DNA of 64,000 nucleotides from assembly GCF_018131075.1 (NCBI RefSeq), contig NZ_JAFCLS010000038.1, forward strand, positions 1-64,000, read 5' to 3'. The stretch's first letter is position 1; every line of letters starts with the position of its first letter. A program made the position numbers and the translations under genes. This DNA comes from Bradyrhizobium sp. JYMT SZCCT0428 (GTDB lineage: Bacteria > Pseudomonadota > Alphaproteobacteria > Rhizobiales > Xanthobacteraceae). The notes under the pieces are model-generated. The model was not told the origin of the DNA. It saw only the letters and a program-made list of their open reading frames with translations, and did no database searches. Shown piece by piece: positions 6,419 to 14,893 of this stretch.

Positions 6419-6495
6419 TGGCGATCCCGGCATGACTCGAACATGCGACCTACGGTTTAGGAAACCGTCGCTCTATCCGGCTGAGCTACGGGACC
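6419..6495 (-). tRNA. tRNA-Arg(CCT)
   Basis: Minus-strand 77-nt cloverleaf: acceptor GGTCCCG pairs with CGGGATC allowing a G-T pair, D-arm GCTC-AGCCGGATA-GAGC, anticodon stem ACGGT/ACCGT with loop TTCCTAA (anticodon CCT), T-arm GCATG-TTCGAGT-CATGC, discriminator G and encoded CCA at 6419-6421. All arms pair well, in contrast to the degenerate tRNA beside it. tRNA-Arg genes are frequent integration targets. Confidence 0.92.
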
Positions 6496-6713
6496 GCGAA
6501 CCCACCGAACAGGCAGGCTTCGCGATTCCATACCAGAGCGGAAGCCTGATCGCCAGCCTGCGATTGCACCGCGATTTGGAACGCGCAACCGCTGGATTCC
6601 CGGTGATTCTGCCGCCTGGAGCCCCGTTCCGAGGGAGTCGGAACGGGGCTCCAGATTCTTGTTTTGACGCGATTTCTTGACGCAAAGCGGACGCCACTTC
6701 GCTGGAGAACGCT

Positions 6714-8270
6714 CTACACCGTCGAAATGCCGTCGATCGGGCTGATATCGCCGACGAACCGCAAGAGGTCAGCCATGGTGAATTCGCCCGGTGTCTTCGA
6801 CGGCAGCGTCGGCTTCCAGTTCTTGCCCTTGAGCCACAGATACGACTGGTGGTCGCCATGCACGAGGCCGACGAAGACTTCGGCGATGATCGTGGCGCCG
6901 ACCGGTCCGAGTTTTTCGCCGCCGCCGCGTTGCTCGGCCTCTTTCAGGATGTAGTACCACAGCGGGGTGTGCTCGTGCAGGCCATGCTTCTTCGCCACCG
7001 CGCCGTCGGTACCCTTGGCGATCTCGGTCGAAGTCAGCGGGTTTTTGATCCGCATCGCCTTGGCGACATCCTGTCCCGACGGCAATCCGAGCAGCACGCC
7101 GCGCTTCAAATTGCGGAACGGCAGGCTGCCGCCGCCGCCCGGCAGCGTATGCAGTTGCGGCACCACGAACGGATCGAGCTTGCGCGAGGGATTGAGCCTG
7201 ACGTCAGCGGGATTGGTGGCCAGCACTTCATGGTAACGCCGCCAGTCGATGATCCAGTTGCTGGACAACAGCGGGATCGGTAGCGGCGGCACCGGCGGAT
7301 TGGGCGCGAGATCGCCGATGATGCCGCCGGACAGACCGGTGAAGCTGAACAAGAGTTCGAGTGAGGCCGGAACGATTCCGCCAGGACCGGGCGTGAAGAT
7401 ACGGTTGTGGCTGTAGACCTCGCGCACCATGCTATGGCCGAGCCGGTAGGCGGCCGCGGAAAACTCGACCGGCATATAGGGTGTCTTCTTGAAGCGGTAG
7501 AAGCGGCGCCCCTGTTCGAGGATTTTCGCAACGATACCCTTTTCGGTGATGCGCTCGACGAAATCGTGCAGCACCATCCACTGATAGTGCCAGGTCACGA
7601 TCTGGCGGGCCTCCGCAAAGATCTCGCCAACCGGCGTTCCCTTCGCCGCCAGTTGATCGCACACCTTGTTGTGGAATTTCAGCATCGCCAGATGGGTCTG
7701 CGCGACCACGAGGTTTTCGTCGTTACGATGGTCGCCGATCAGCGCAAAGCCTTCAGGATTGCGCGGCAGATCATTGCGAGGGGTGATGGTTACATTGCCG
7801 GCCGGCACACTGATGGTCTTGCCGATCAGAAGTTTCGGACCAGGCGTCTTGCCGTCGAGGTCGCCGGGATTGCGCGCGTAAAGCTGCCGGCTGCCATCCG
7901 GACCAAGGCCATAGACATTGTCCAGATCGAGCGCGGGCGTGCGGAAATTTTCGACCGCGTTGGGATCGGATTCCTTCTCGCCGAACGACGTCAGATCGAG
8001 CGTGATGTCGTGATCGACGAACTGCCCGAGATAGGTGAAGCCGGCCGGCACCTTGGTGTTGTTCCCGGCGGGGTCGCCGGGGTTCGGGTCTTTCATCGCG
8101 TCGGCGAGTTCCTGCAGCGGCTTGTCATCGACCGCCAGCGGCTCCAGGGTCGGAAACATCCGACCGAACATGCCGGGATCGTCATGCCCGGAAAGCGTAT
8201 CAAGAAATTGTCGTGTCGGATGACGGCCAGCTTTGCCATGGCCGGGCTGGACATTCACTTCTGTTGCCAT
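6714..8270 (-). CDS. Animal-type haem peroxidase
   Basis: A 518-residue member of the animal haem peroxidase superfamily (myeloperoxidase/peroxinectin fold), which uses H2O2 to oxidise halides or organic substrates. The distal-His motif YLGQFVDHDITLD lies near residue 88; the proximal His is in AAYRLGHSMVREVYSHN around residue 265. The family also shows here the RNE-type helix replaced by RNDLPRNPEGFALIGDHRND, where the first asparagine region binds the haem edge. No signal peptide, so probably cytoplasmic or exported by other means. GGAG lies 7 bases before ATG 8270; a GTG at 8273 is adjacent. Monocistronic by spacing. Substrate unknown. Confidence 0.88.
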   Translation of the reverse strand: MATEVNVQPGHGKAGRHPTRQFLDTLSGHDDPGMFGRMFPTLEPLAVDDKPLQELADAMKDPNPGDPAGNNTKVPAGFTYLGQFVDHDITLDLTSFGEKESDPNAVENFRTPALDLDNVYGLGPDGSRQLYARNPGDLDGKTPGPKLLIGKTISVPAGNVTITPRNDLPRNPEGFALIGDHRNDENLVVAQTHLAMLKFHNKVCDQLAAKGTPVGEIFAEARQIVTWHYQWMVLHDFVERITEKGIVAKILEQGRRFYRFKKTPYMPVEFSAAAYRLGHSMVREVYSHNRIFTPGPGGIVPASLELLFSFTGLSGGIIGDLAPNPPVPPLPIPLLSSNWIIDWRRYHEVLATNPADVRLNPSRKLDPFVVPQLHTLPGGGGSLPFRNLKRGVLLGLPSGQDVAKAMRIKNPLTSTEIAKGTDGAVAKKHGLHEHTPLWYYILKEAEQRGGGEKLGPVGATIIAEVFVGLVHGDHQSYLWLKGKNWKPTLPSKTPGEFTMADLLRFVGDISPIDGISTV

Positions 8271-8475
8271 CACGTTTCTCCAATCAGGAAAATGCTGCGA
8301 GGAGAGGGGCGCCAGTTGAGTCGTCTCAGTTCCTTAAAATACCATTCGAAATTTCAGCATTGCCCCTCTGGGTGAGTGACATCAGCTATAATCCCATAGA
8401 TTGTGGCAGATTGTTGCGTGGTTCACACTTCGCCGCGAAGTTTGCTGCGTCAATAGCGCTCAGGGTCACTAGCGC

Positions 8476-8745
8476 TCAGGCGATTTCGAACTCTTTGCGG
8501 ATTTCGGCGTCGGTGTAGAAGCAGATGCCGCCGTCGAGATCGTGGACCAGCCACTCACCGAGATAGACGATCTGCGCGCCGCTCCGCCGCTCGTGTCGAA
8601 GCTCGAGCTGTCCGTCGTCGCTGCGTTGAAGCGAGCAGCTCGACTGCACCCAGTTCGGCCATTCGTAGAGCGGCTGCCCGGTGAACTGCCAGGCGATCAA
8701 GGCCGTATTGCTGGGACGGGGCTTCAACGTGAGTGTGCTGTTCAC
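8476..8745 (-). CDS. Hypothetical 89-residue protein
   Basis: GTG 8745 (V-N-S-T) has CGGAG 6 bases upstream, which decides the start; the frame is open to 8877 without a better site. The product (NSTLTLKPRPSNTALIAWQF ... YLGEWLVHDLDGGICFYTDAEIRKEF) is soluble and rich in aromatic residues. I do not recognise the family. It is convergent or independent of its neighbours, with about 200 bases of empty sequence either side. Confidence 0.55.
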   Translation of the reverse strand: MNSTLTLKPRPSNTALIAWQFTGQPLYEWPNWVQSSCSLQRSDDGQLELRHERRSGAQIVYLGEWLVHDLDGGICFYTDAEIRKEFEIA

Positions 8746-8965
8746 AACGATCTCCGAAACGGTGACTTTTCGTAGCCTGACAACGCGCGGTAGCCATAAA
8801 GGTTGGGCGCGGTTCCCGGAACTTCGCCACGAGTCGGCCGCTTTTCCTATGCGTCTTTGGGATAGGTCCGGAATCATACGGGCACGTTGCGGCAGGCGCC
8901 GCAGCCGACCTGCCGGGCGGCCGCCGGACTGCGTCCCGAAAAATCAGGAGGATGAGAACCGGTCC

Positions 8966-9934
8966 CTACGCCTTGATGTTGTTCTCGCGCACGACCTTGC
9001 CCCATGCGCTGACCTGCTTGGCGAAGAACGTGCCGAAATCCTTGGCGTCGGCCAGCAGCAGCGTCATTTGCTGCGTCTCGCGCAGCTGCGCCGCGACCGC
9101 GGGCTCGCTCAGGATTTCGCGGACCGGCTTCGCGAGGCCATCGATGACATCAGGCGGCGTACCCTTGGGCGCAAAAATGCCCCACCAGGCCAGCGTCTCG
9201 GAATCGGGGTAGCCGGCTTCGATCCCCGTCTGCGTGTCCGGGAGCGATGGCATCCGCTCGCGTCCCAGCTGCAGGATGGGACGAAGCGTATTGGTCCCCA
9301 GCTGCGCCATGATCAGCGCCGCCGATCCCGCGATCAGGTCGACATGTCCGCCGAGCACGTCGTTCATGGCCGGTCCGCCGCCGCGATACGGCACATGCGT
9401 GATTTCCACGCCGGCCTGCTTCGCGAGCATCGTCATCGCCAAATGGCCGAGGGTGCCGATGCCGACGGATGCGTATTTGATCGAGCCTGGCTCCTTTTTC
9501 GACGCGGCAACGACATCGGCAAACGTCTTGAAGGGCCGGCCGGCGTTCGCCGCGATCACATAGGGCGCGGTGCCGACGAGAAACACCGGCATCAGATCCT
9601 GCTCGACGTCGACCTGCGGCTTTTCAAGAATGGATGGGATCACCGCGTGAGAATCGAAGGTCACGAGAAACGACGAACCATCAGGCGGGCTCTTGGCCAC
9701 CTGCGCCGCGCCGAGCGAACCGGCGGCGCCCGACTTATTCTCCACCAGCACGATACGGCCGAGCTTGGTTTGCAAATGAGACTGCAGCAGCCGCGCCAGC
9801 GCGTCAGTGGAGCCTCCCGGCGGGAATGGCACCACCAGCGTCATGTTCTTCGCCGCTTGCCCCAAGGCCAGCGACGGCGCGAAGGTGAATGCGGCCGACG
9901 CCGCCAGCATCGACCGTCTCGTGATCTTCTTCAT
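8966..9934 (-). CDS. TctC/Bug-type solute-binding protein
   Basis: A 322-residue periplasmic binding protein of the tripartite tricarboxylate transporter family. A signal peptide with twin arginine-like start (MKKITRRSMLAASAAFTFAP) is followed by the hallmark PFPPGGSTDALARLL and later HVPYRGGGPAMNDVLGGHVD, both typical of Bug proteins. No TctA or TctB membrane genes are nearby, as is usual for orphan Bug proteins in this group. It is followed on the same strand, within 50-60 bases of each other, by a cupin and an RraA-like gene upstream, suggesting an operon for uptake and handling of a carboxylate. Confidence 0.9.
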   Translation of the reverse strand: MKKITRRSMLAASAAFTFAPSLALGQAAKNMTLVVPFPPGGSTDALARLLQSHLQTKLGRIVLVENKSGAAGSLGAAQVAKSPPDGSSFLVTFDSHAVIPSILEKPQVDVEQDLMPVFLVGTAPYVIAANAGRPFKTFADVVAASKKEPGSIKYASVGIGTLGHLAMTMLAKQAGVEITHVPYRGGGPAMNDVLGGHVDLIAGSAALIMAQLGTNTLRPILQLGRERMPSLPDTQTGIEAGYPDSETLAWWGIFAPKGTPPDVIDGLAKPVREILSEPAVAAQLRETQQMTLLLADAKDFGTFFAKQVSAWGKVVRENNIKA

Positions 9935-9980
9935 TTCTCTCCCCCTGATTGTTGCTGCGTTTGTTTTTTGTTTCGCAGGT

Positions 9981-10352
9981 CTATTGATTACCGAAGCCCG
10001 ATCCCGGCTTTTTGTATTCCGGCCGCGGCGGACTGAAGATATCGAGCACGCGGGCGCCCTCCGGCCCGGCGCGCATGGTGTGCGGCACGTTTCCCGGCGT
10101 GCGCCAGAAATCGCCCTTCTTCACCGTAATCTCCTCATCGCCCTGCACCCGCACGGCTGAGCCTTCGAGCAGCACGCCCCATTGCTCCTCGGGGTGATGA
10201 TGCAGGGTGCCTTGCGAATGCGGCGCCAGCGTCACCACCGACAGCATGGCCTGCTCGCCGGCGAAAATGCGCGTGGTGAGACCCGGCGCGAGATCGCGAA
10301 ACAGACCGTCATCCGGGTTGTCCAGATTGTGAAACTCGTCCCTCTGACTCAT
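9981..10352 (-). CDS. Single-domain cupin protein
   Basis: A 123-residue cupin. The metal-site motifs are visible: TLHHHPEEQWGVLLEG (His-His-x-Glu type) and GDFWRTPGNVPHTMRAG carrying the second-motif histidine. GAGGAAGCGACG precedes ATG 10352; the open frame extends further upstream but without a site and overlapping the RraA-like gene region. It lies between the RraA-like gene (46 bases upstream) and the TctC gene (46 bases downstream), consistent with co-transcription. Such cupins act as small oxygenases, isomerases or ligand sensors; the substrate cannot be told. Confidence 0.85.
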   Translation of the reverse strand: MSQRDEFHNLDNPDDGLFRDLAPGLTTRIFAGEQAMLSVVTLAPHSQGTLHHHPEEQWGVLLEGSAVRVQGDEEITVKKGDFWRTPGNVPHTMRAGPEGARVLDIFSPPRPEYKKPGSGFGNQ

Positions 10353-10398
10353 CGTCGCTTCCTCAACGTCAGTTGTCCCAATGTCCGTTGCGTCTCGA

Positions 10399-11037
10399 TC
10401 ATGATTTGCCGTAGGAGCCCTGATAGCGGCCTTCGCGGATCGCCACCAACGTTTCCTCTTCTCGCCTGGTCTGGGCGCGCACGGCCTCGAGCAACGAAGG
10501 CGCGATCGCAGCCGGAAAGGACACCACGCCGTCCTCGTCCCCCACCACGATATCACCCGGCGATATCACCGACCCGCCGATCGAGACCGGCACATTGATT
10601 TCGCCGGGGCCGCTCTTGTAGGGGCCGCGATGAATAACCGAACGGGCAAAGCACGGAAAGTCGGACGCGGCGAACGCGGCAACGTCGCGGATCGCGCCGT
10701 CGATCACATAGCCCGCTGCACCCCGATACTCGGCAATGTTCTTCATGATCTCGCCGACCAACGCCCGGCTCTCGTCGCCGCCGCCATCGACCACGATCAC
10801 GTCGCCGGGCCCTACCAGTTCGAGCGCCTTGTGAATGGCCAGATTGTCGCCAGGCCGGGTGCGGACGGTAAAGGCAACGCCCACCAGCCTGCCGCTGCGA
10901 TGGAACGGCCGCAGCCCCACGGCGCCCGGCAGCCGGGCAAGGTTGTCGCTGATAATCGATGTCGACGCGCTCCTGAATGCCTCGATCAGGTCAGACGCCG
11001 GCTTTGGCACGCTATCCATGGCAATGGTGACGCTCAT
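10399..11037 (-). CDS. RraA-family protein (aldolase/decarboxylase-like)
   Basis: A 212-residue RraA-like protein, a family that includes 4-hydroxy-4-methyl-2-oxoglutarate / 4-carboxy-4-hydroxy-2-oxoadipate aldolases and oxaloacetate decarboxylases of aromatic degradation, besides RNase E regulators. Visible motifs: GPGDVIVVDGGG, GYVIDGAIRDV (the Arg-Asp pair binding metal and substrate) and PGDIVVGDEDGVV. ATG 11037 is chosen because homologues start MSVT-like; GGGA lies 10 bases upstream. First gene of the probable RraA-cupin-TctC unit, which suggests enzymatic use of an imported oxo-acid rather than RNase E control. Confidence 0.82.
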   Translation of the reverse strand: MSVTIAMDSVPKPASDLIEAFRSASTSIISDNLARLPGAVGLRPFHRSGRLVGVAFTVRTRPGDNLAIHKALELVGPGDVIVVDGGGDESRALVGEIMKNIAEYRGAAGYVIDGAIRDVAAFAASDFPCFARSVIHRGPYKSGPGEINVPVSIGGSVISPGDIVVGDEDGVVSFPAAIAPSLLEAVRAQTRREEETLVAIREGRYQGSYGKS

Positions 11038-11559
11038 GCAGTTGGTTTCCCGTGATGCTTCTTCTTGTTCGCGGACATCTTTGATAGCGCCAAACCCAGG
11101 CAATCAAATACCTTTTTGCACAGATTGATATGCCCAAATTCTATTCCAATGGGTATTGCATCGGGTTCGCGTGAACTCGCCGGGAAATCCGGCGGCGGAT
11201 CGAACGGATTTTCATCGGATGTGAGCTCGCGCCCTTCGTTGTGCACGATGTTCGCGCGAAACCGCACCGGACCGGCGCTGGGAATAAATGGCAAAGTCCT
11301 GCCACAATGCATCAACAGGGGTGACTGCGGCGCAAGCCGCCTCCGGCCGGCTTCCGCCCAATGGTCCAAGCCCCTTTCGCGTTGAATTTCCAGACTAAAT
11401 TCCAGCGAACCGCCGGTGAGTTCCATCGATCGCAGGCAAGAAACCAGTGCTGGGAAATCGCGAGGTTCCGGGGGTGACAAGGCCTCTCAAAATGGCGACA
11501 ATCCGTTTAATCCATGACCGCAAATCAACTTTGGAACTCACGTTGAGGAAACTTCGTCC
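11038..11559. other. Intergenic region between divergent units
   Basis: About 520 bases between the minus-strand RraA unit and the plus-strand gene at 11560. Minus-strand frame 11034-11480 (148 codons) has no ribosome site or recognisable family and is probably chance. The region should hold two divergent promoters; I see no clear operator. Confidence 0.5.
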
Positions 11560-12177
11560 GTGATTGCGTTACCATCATCGCTGCTCGCTATCGCAGCCGT
11601 CGCCGGCCTCGTCGTGCTGGGCCCGGTGCATGCGCATGCGCAGTGGTGGCGCGGCACGCCGGTCGATTTCGAATCTTGCGCTGACGCCGCCGAGAGGGCG
11701 AAGACCAAGGAAGACAGGACGTCAGCGCTTGCCGAATGCAACGCGAAGTTCGCCGGCCGCCGCAAGCCTGGCGGGGGCTACACCTATTACGACTTCATGC
11801 AGGACCGGACCTTCGACATCGCGGGGCCCAACCCGACGCCGGAAGAGCAGAAGAAGATCGACCAGCAATATACCGCCTATCTCGAAAGCCAGCGCCGCAG
11901 CAGCATCGCGGCGGCCTTGACGGCCAAGCAACAACAGCAGCAGGAGCAGGAATCGCAACGCAGCGTGCAGCAGGTGGCGTTGCGAACCGAAGTCGAAAAA
12001 ATCCCGGTGCCGGTGGCAAGCCCGGTCAAGCAGGCCGCGCGCATCAAGGCTTCCAACTGCAAAAAAGATTCCTTCTCCTGCGAATGGCCGCGACTGTCGC
12101 AAAGCATCGACGATCTGAAGAAGCTGTTCGGCGCGACGCCGAGCAACCCGACGCCGAGCAAGCCGAAGCGGGGCTGA
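11560..12177 (+). CDS. Exported hypothetical protein with Gln-rich middle
   Basis: A 205-residue protein starting at GTG 11560 (GAGGAAACTTCGTCC upstream). Residues 1-27 are a signal peptide (LLAIAAVAGLVVLGPVHAHA). The mature part has four cysteines in pairs (ESCADAA, LAECNAK, ASNCKKDSFSCEW), a low-complexity Gln tract (AKQQQQQEQESQ near residue 125) and a Thr-Pro-Ser tail. No known domain. The cysteines suggest a disulfide-bonded periplasmic protein. Gene is followed by a dispersed repeat. Confidence 0.7.
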   Translation: MIALPSSLLAIAAVAGLVVLGPVHAHAQWWRGTPVDFESCADAAERAKTKEDRTSALAECNAKFAGRRKPGGGYTYYDFMQDRTFDIAGPNPTPEEQKKIDQQYTAYLESQRRSSIAAALTAKQQQQQEQESQRSVQQVALRTEVEKIPVPVASPVKQAARIKASNCKKDSFSCEWPRLSQSIDDLKKLFGATPSNPTPSKPKRG

Positions 12178-12181
12178 CTTT

Positions 12182-12335
12182 CTTACCTCGCCCCGCTTGC
12201 GGGGAGAGGTCGGATCGCATCGCAGATGCGATCCGGGTGAGGGGGGTACAGGTCCCTCAACTTGCATCAGCATTCGTGGATAGATGCCCCTCACCCCAAC
12301 CCTCTCCCCGTAAGAACGGGGCGAGGGAGAACTCC
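12182..12335. repeat. Dispersed palindromic repeat (CTCCCCGC family)
   Basis: Two GC-rich arms (CCTCGCCCCGCTTGCGGGGAG near 12184 and CTCTCCCCGTAAGAACGGGG near 12301) flank an inner palindrome containing GGATCGCATCGCAGATGCG. Related arms occur at 34741 and 39420. Located just after a stop codon, as such elements usually are. Confidence 0.7.
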
Positions 12336-12373
12336 TGTCAATCCGTCATCACCATCGCATCAACAGCACCAGT

Positions 12374-12580
12374 TCACCGGGCTCGCTTGCTCCGGCGCAG
12401 CGGCTTCGTCACTGGCGCGACCGCTCTATGGGCCCGCGCCGCGGCGGCCCGCTGCTCCTGCAGTCGTGCCTCATAGCCCGGCGACGGCGTCGCAACGGGC
12501 GGCACGGCATACGCGGGAAGCACGGATACAAAGCCGAGAACGGCGGCGATCGCCAGAGAGGCTGTTCGTGTCGGTTTCAT
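12374..12580 (-). CDS. Small exported basic protein
   Basis: A 68-residue product from ATG 12580 (GGGAG 7 bases upstream). MKPTRTASLAIAAVLGFVSV then LPAYA is a signal peptide; the 43-residue mature part is Ala/Arg rich and basic (LQEQRAAAARAHRAVAP, ending KPLRRSKRAR). No domain recognised. The longer frame start at 12610 would spoil the signal peptide. Confidence 0.6.
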   Translation of the reverse strand: MKPTRTASLAIAAVLGFVSVLPAYAVPPVATPSPGYEARLQEQRAAAARAHRAVAPVTKPLRRSKRAR

Positions 12581-12652
12581 GCCGCTTCTCCCAGTGAACG
12601 CTCCAGGCAAAATTCGCGCAGCACCGGCGCCATTTCATGGCAACCCGTCGCT

Positions 12653-13660
12653 TCAGCTGCGGATCTGATCCGGTGTCAGCCCCGGCGAACCCTGGCCGGC
12701 GGCCTCGGCTTTGCGGATCAGTTCGACGACCCGGCGCGACAGCGGCACGTCCAGCCCACGCCGAGCGGCAATCTCGGTGATGACGCCCTGAAAATAGTCG
12801 ATCTCGGTGCGGCGGCCGCGCTGCAGATCTTCCCACATGGAGGAGCGCGCCTCGGGATCGATCTTCATCGTCCGCCCCAGCACGGCTTCGAAGATCATAT
12901 CCGGCAAACGCAATAAAGGCGGCAACCAGCCTGCCGGCAGCGGCGTCGGCGAAACCGGTTTGATGCCCTCTGCGCGCATCGCCGCCAATCCTTCCGTCAC
13001 CTGGTCCGCAAACAACCGCCGCCAAGGCCGCTCCGCGAGTTGGCGGCGCAGCGGCAGATCGGCCAGCGCATTGAGCGCGTTGTTCAGATTGAGCAGCAGC
13101 TTGCCCCATTGCACGCCGTCGATATTGCCGGTCGGGCGCATGTTCAATCCGGGCACTGAAAGCTTTTCGGCGGTACCGGCGGCGTCCTGTTCGATCGCGA
13201 TGTCGCCCGACGTCGCGCGATGAAACCGCCCTTCGCCTGCCGTGACCACATTGAACGGCACCATGCCGCCGAGCACGCGCCGGCCGGGCAAGCGATTGCG
13301 CAGCACCGCGGCATTGCCGACGCCGTTCTGCAGGCTGACGACAATGACATCTGATGGCGCGTGCCGTGCGATGATATCCGCCATGTCAGCGGTGTCGGCG
13401 CTTTTGACCGTGACCAGCACAACGCCAGCATCCGCAAAGATCGACGGATCATCCGACAATTTCAGCGCCTTCGCTTCGATCGTCCGGTCAAAACCTTCAA
13501 AGCTCGTCGGCCGCAGGCCTTTGGCCTCGATCTCGGCGATCACGCGCGAACGTGCCAGCAATGCGACACGGCGGCCGCCGGCCGCCAGCATGCCGCCGAC
13601 GAAGCAGCCGATGCTGCCCGCGCCCGCCACGCCAATCGTTCGGCCTGCGTTCATCTTCAA
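12653..13660 (-). CDS. 2-dehydropantoate 2-reductase (ketopantoate reductase family)
   Basis: A 335-residue ApbA/PanE-family enzyme, NADPH-dependent reduction of ketopantoate to pantoate in pantothenate synthesis. N-terminal Rossmann motif GVAGAGSIGCFVGGMLAAGG (residues 9-28), the conserved SLQNGVGN near residue 110, and the C-terminal domain with KLLLNLNNALNAL where the catalytic lysine of the family sits. Length is slightly above the usual 290-320. Several paralogues normally occur in rhizobia and some act on other substrates, so panE identity is not certain. Confidence 0.85.
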   Translation of the reverse strand: MKMNAGRTIGVAGAGSIGCFVGGMLAAGGRRVALLARSRVIAEIEAKGLRPTSFEGFDRTIEAKALKLSDDPSIFADAGVVLVTVKSADTADMADIIARHAPSDVIVVSLQNGVGNAAVLRNRLPGRRVLGGMVPFNVVTAGEGRFHRATSGDIAIEQDAAGTAEKLSVPGLNMRPTGNIDGVQWGKLLLNLNNALNALADLPLRRQLAERPWRRLFADQVTEGLAAMRAEGIKPVSPTPLPAGWLPPLLRLPDMIFEAVLGRTMKIDPEARSSMWEDLQRGRRTEIDYFQGVITEIAARRGLDVPLSRRVVELIRKAEAAGQGSPGLTPDQIRS

Positions 13661-13804
13661 GTGTCTCTATTGCCGGCCCTTCGATAGCAGAACCGGCACC
13701 CGGTGCCTATCGAAGGCGCAACCGCTTGTCCGGGCGCGCCTTGTAACCGTCATGGGCCACCGTTATGTTTCGCCCGGGGGCTGACCACGCTGCAGGAGAC
13801 GACC

Positions 13805-14407
13805 ATGGGTTTACTCGACATACTCAACGGCATGCAGAACGGCCCGCGCGGCCCCGGCAATCCGAACGCGCAATCGGACAGCAAGGAGGGCATGTCGCCG
13901 ATGACCATGGCGATCCTGGCCCTGCTGGCCTGGAAAGCCGTGAAACATTTCGGCGGCAGTCAGCCCGGTGCAGCGCCCTCGGCGCCTTCTGCCCCGCCGA
14001 AACTGCCCGGCAACGTGACCGCAGGCCTGCCCGGCGGCCTGGGCGGCGCTGCGGGTGGAGGCGGTCTCAGCGATATGATGAAGGGCGGCCTCGGCGGCTT
14101 GCTCGCGGGCGGCGCCGCCGGCAGCATCCTCAGTGGCGGTCTCGGCGACCTGCTCAAGCAGTTTCAGGAGAAGGGCCAGGGCGACGCGGCGAGTTCATGG
14201 GTCAGCAACGGCCCCAACAAGGACATCGCACCGGGCGATCTCGCCAGCGCGCTCGGCGCCGACCAGATCGAATCGCTGACCTCGCAGACCGGCATGTCGC
14301 GCAATGATCTGCTGCAGGGTCTCAGCCAGTATCTGCCTGACGTGATCAATCACCTGACCCCGGACGGAAGGCTGCCGGACGAGAACGAAATCTCAGGCCG
14401 GCTTTGA
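13805..14407 (+). CDS. YidB/DUF937 family protein
   Basis: A 200-residue protein from ATG 13805 (CAGGAGACGACC upstream). It begins MGLLDILNGMQNGPRG; residues 45-125 are Gly/Ala/Pro rich low complexity (GLPGGLGGAAGGGGL), and the C-terminal 75 residues hold the DUF937/YidB signature (SWVSNGPNKDIAPGDLASAL, then QTGMSRNDLLQGLSQYLPDVINHLTPDGRLP). Function unknown; family members are soluble and widespread. Sixty bases upstream of a GlsB-like gene on the same strand, possibly co-transcribed. Confidence 0.88.
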   Translation: MGLLDILNGMQNGPRGPGNPNAQSDSKEGMSPMTMAILALLAWKAVKHFGGSQPGAAPSAPSAPPKLPGNVTAGLPGGLGGAAGGGGLSDMMKGGLGGLLAGGAAGSILSGGLGDLLKQFQEKGQGDAASSWVSNGPNKDIAPGDLASALGADQIESLTSQTGMSRNDLLQGLSQYLPDVINHLTPDGRLPDENEISGRL

Positions 14408-14467
14408 TACCGCGGCGCGCTCGCGCGCCGCATTCTCCCTCATAGAACATTGCAAAGGACCATCGCC

Positions 14468-14746
14468 ATGGGTGGCATTATCTGGGTCATCGTCGTCGGC
14501 TTTGTCGCCGGAATTATCGCGCGCCTGCTTTCGCCCGGCCCCAACAACCCGAGCGGCTTCATCCTGACCACGGTGCTCGGCATCGTCGGCGCGTTTCTCG
14601 CGACCTTCATCGGCCAGGCGCTGGGCTATTACAGCCCCAATCAGGGCGCCGGCTTCATCACCGCCACTGTCGGCGCGCTGATCGTGCTGTTCATCTGGAA
14701 CCGGCTGGTGGCCAGCCGCGTGATTTCGGATCCGGGTAACAGATAG
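14468..14746 (+). CDS. GlsB/YeaQ/YmgE stress-response membrane protein
   Basis: A 92-residue protein with three membrane segments (about residues 2-21, 31-50, 61-79) and the family signatures GFVAGIIARLLSPG and GFILTTVLGIVGAFLATFIG. ATG 14468 follows AAAGGACCATCGCC. The family (transglycosylase-associated proteins) is linked with general stress and membrane integrity; precise role unknown. Located 60 bases after the YidB-like gene, and followed by a dispersed repeat. Confidence 0.9.
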   Translation: MGGIIWVIVVGFVAGIIARLLSPGPNNPSGFILTTVLGIVGAFLATFIGQALGYYSPNQGAGFITATVGALIVLFIWNRLVASRVISDPGNR

Positions 14747-14756
14747 AAAAACTATC

Positions 14757-14879
14757 CGTCGTCCCGGCGAACGCCGGGACCCATACTCCGCGACCGTCAT
14801 TGTTTGCAGAAGGTCTCTAACGCCGGAGCTCTTACAGCAACGTCACGGCGTATGGGTCCCGGCTCAAGGCCGGGACGAC
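14757..14879. repeat. Dispersed repeat, GTCGTCCCGGC/GCCGGGACCCATA family
   Basis: Outer inverted arms CGTCGTCCCGGCGAACGCCG and its complement-like partner near 14850-14879 enclose GGGACCCATACTCC and GGCGTATGGGTCCC. The same element recurs at 19116-19237. Confidence 0.8.
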
Positions 14880-14893
14880 AAATGATTGCATCC

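Noticed and set aside
6331..6420. Integrase remnant next to tRNA-Arg (GQQQGQQ frame)
   Set aside because: Only about 27 codons, no catalytic motif; too little to call.
8681..10036. Plus-strand frame of 451 codons
   Set aside because: Antisense to the TctC gene and its neighbour; same shadow-type composition.
11034..11480. Minus-strand frame of 148 codons in an intergenic region
   Set aside because: No ribosome site, no recognisable motif, and it overlaps the start region of the RraA-like gene.
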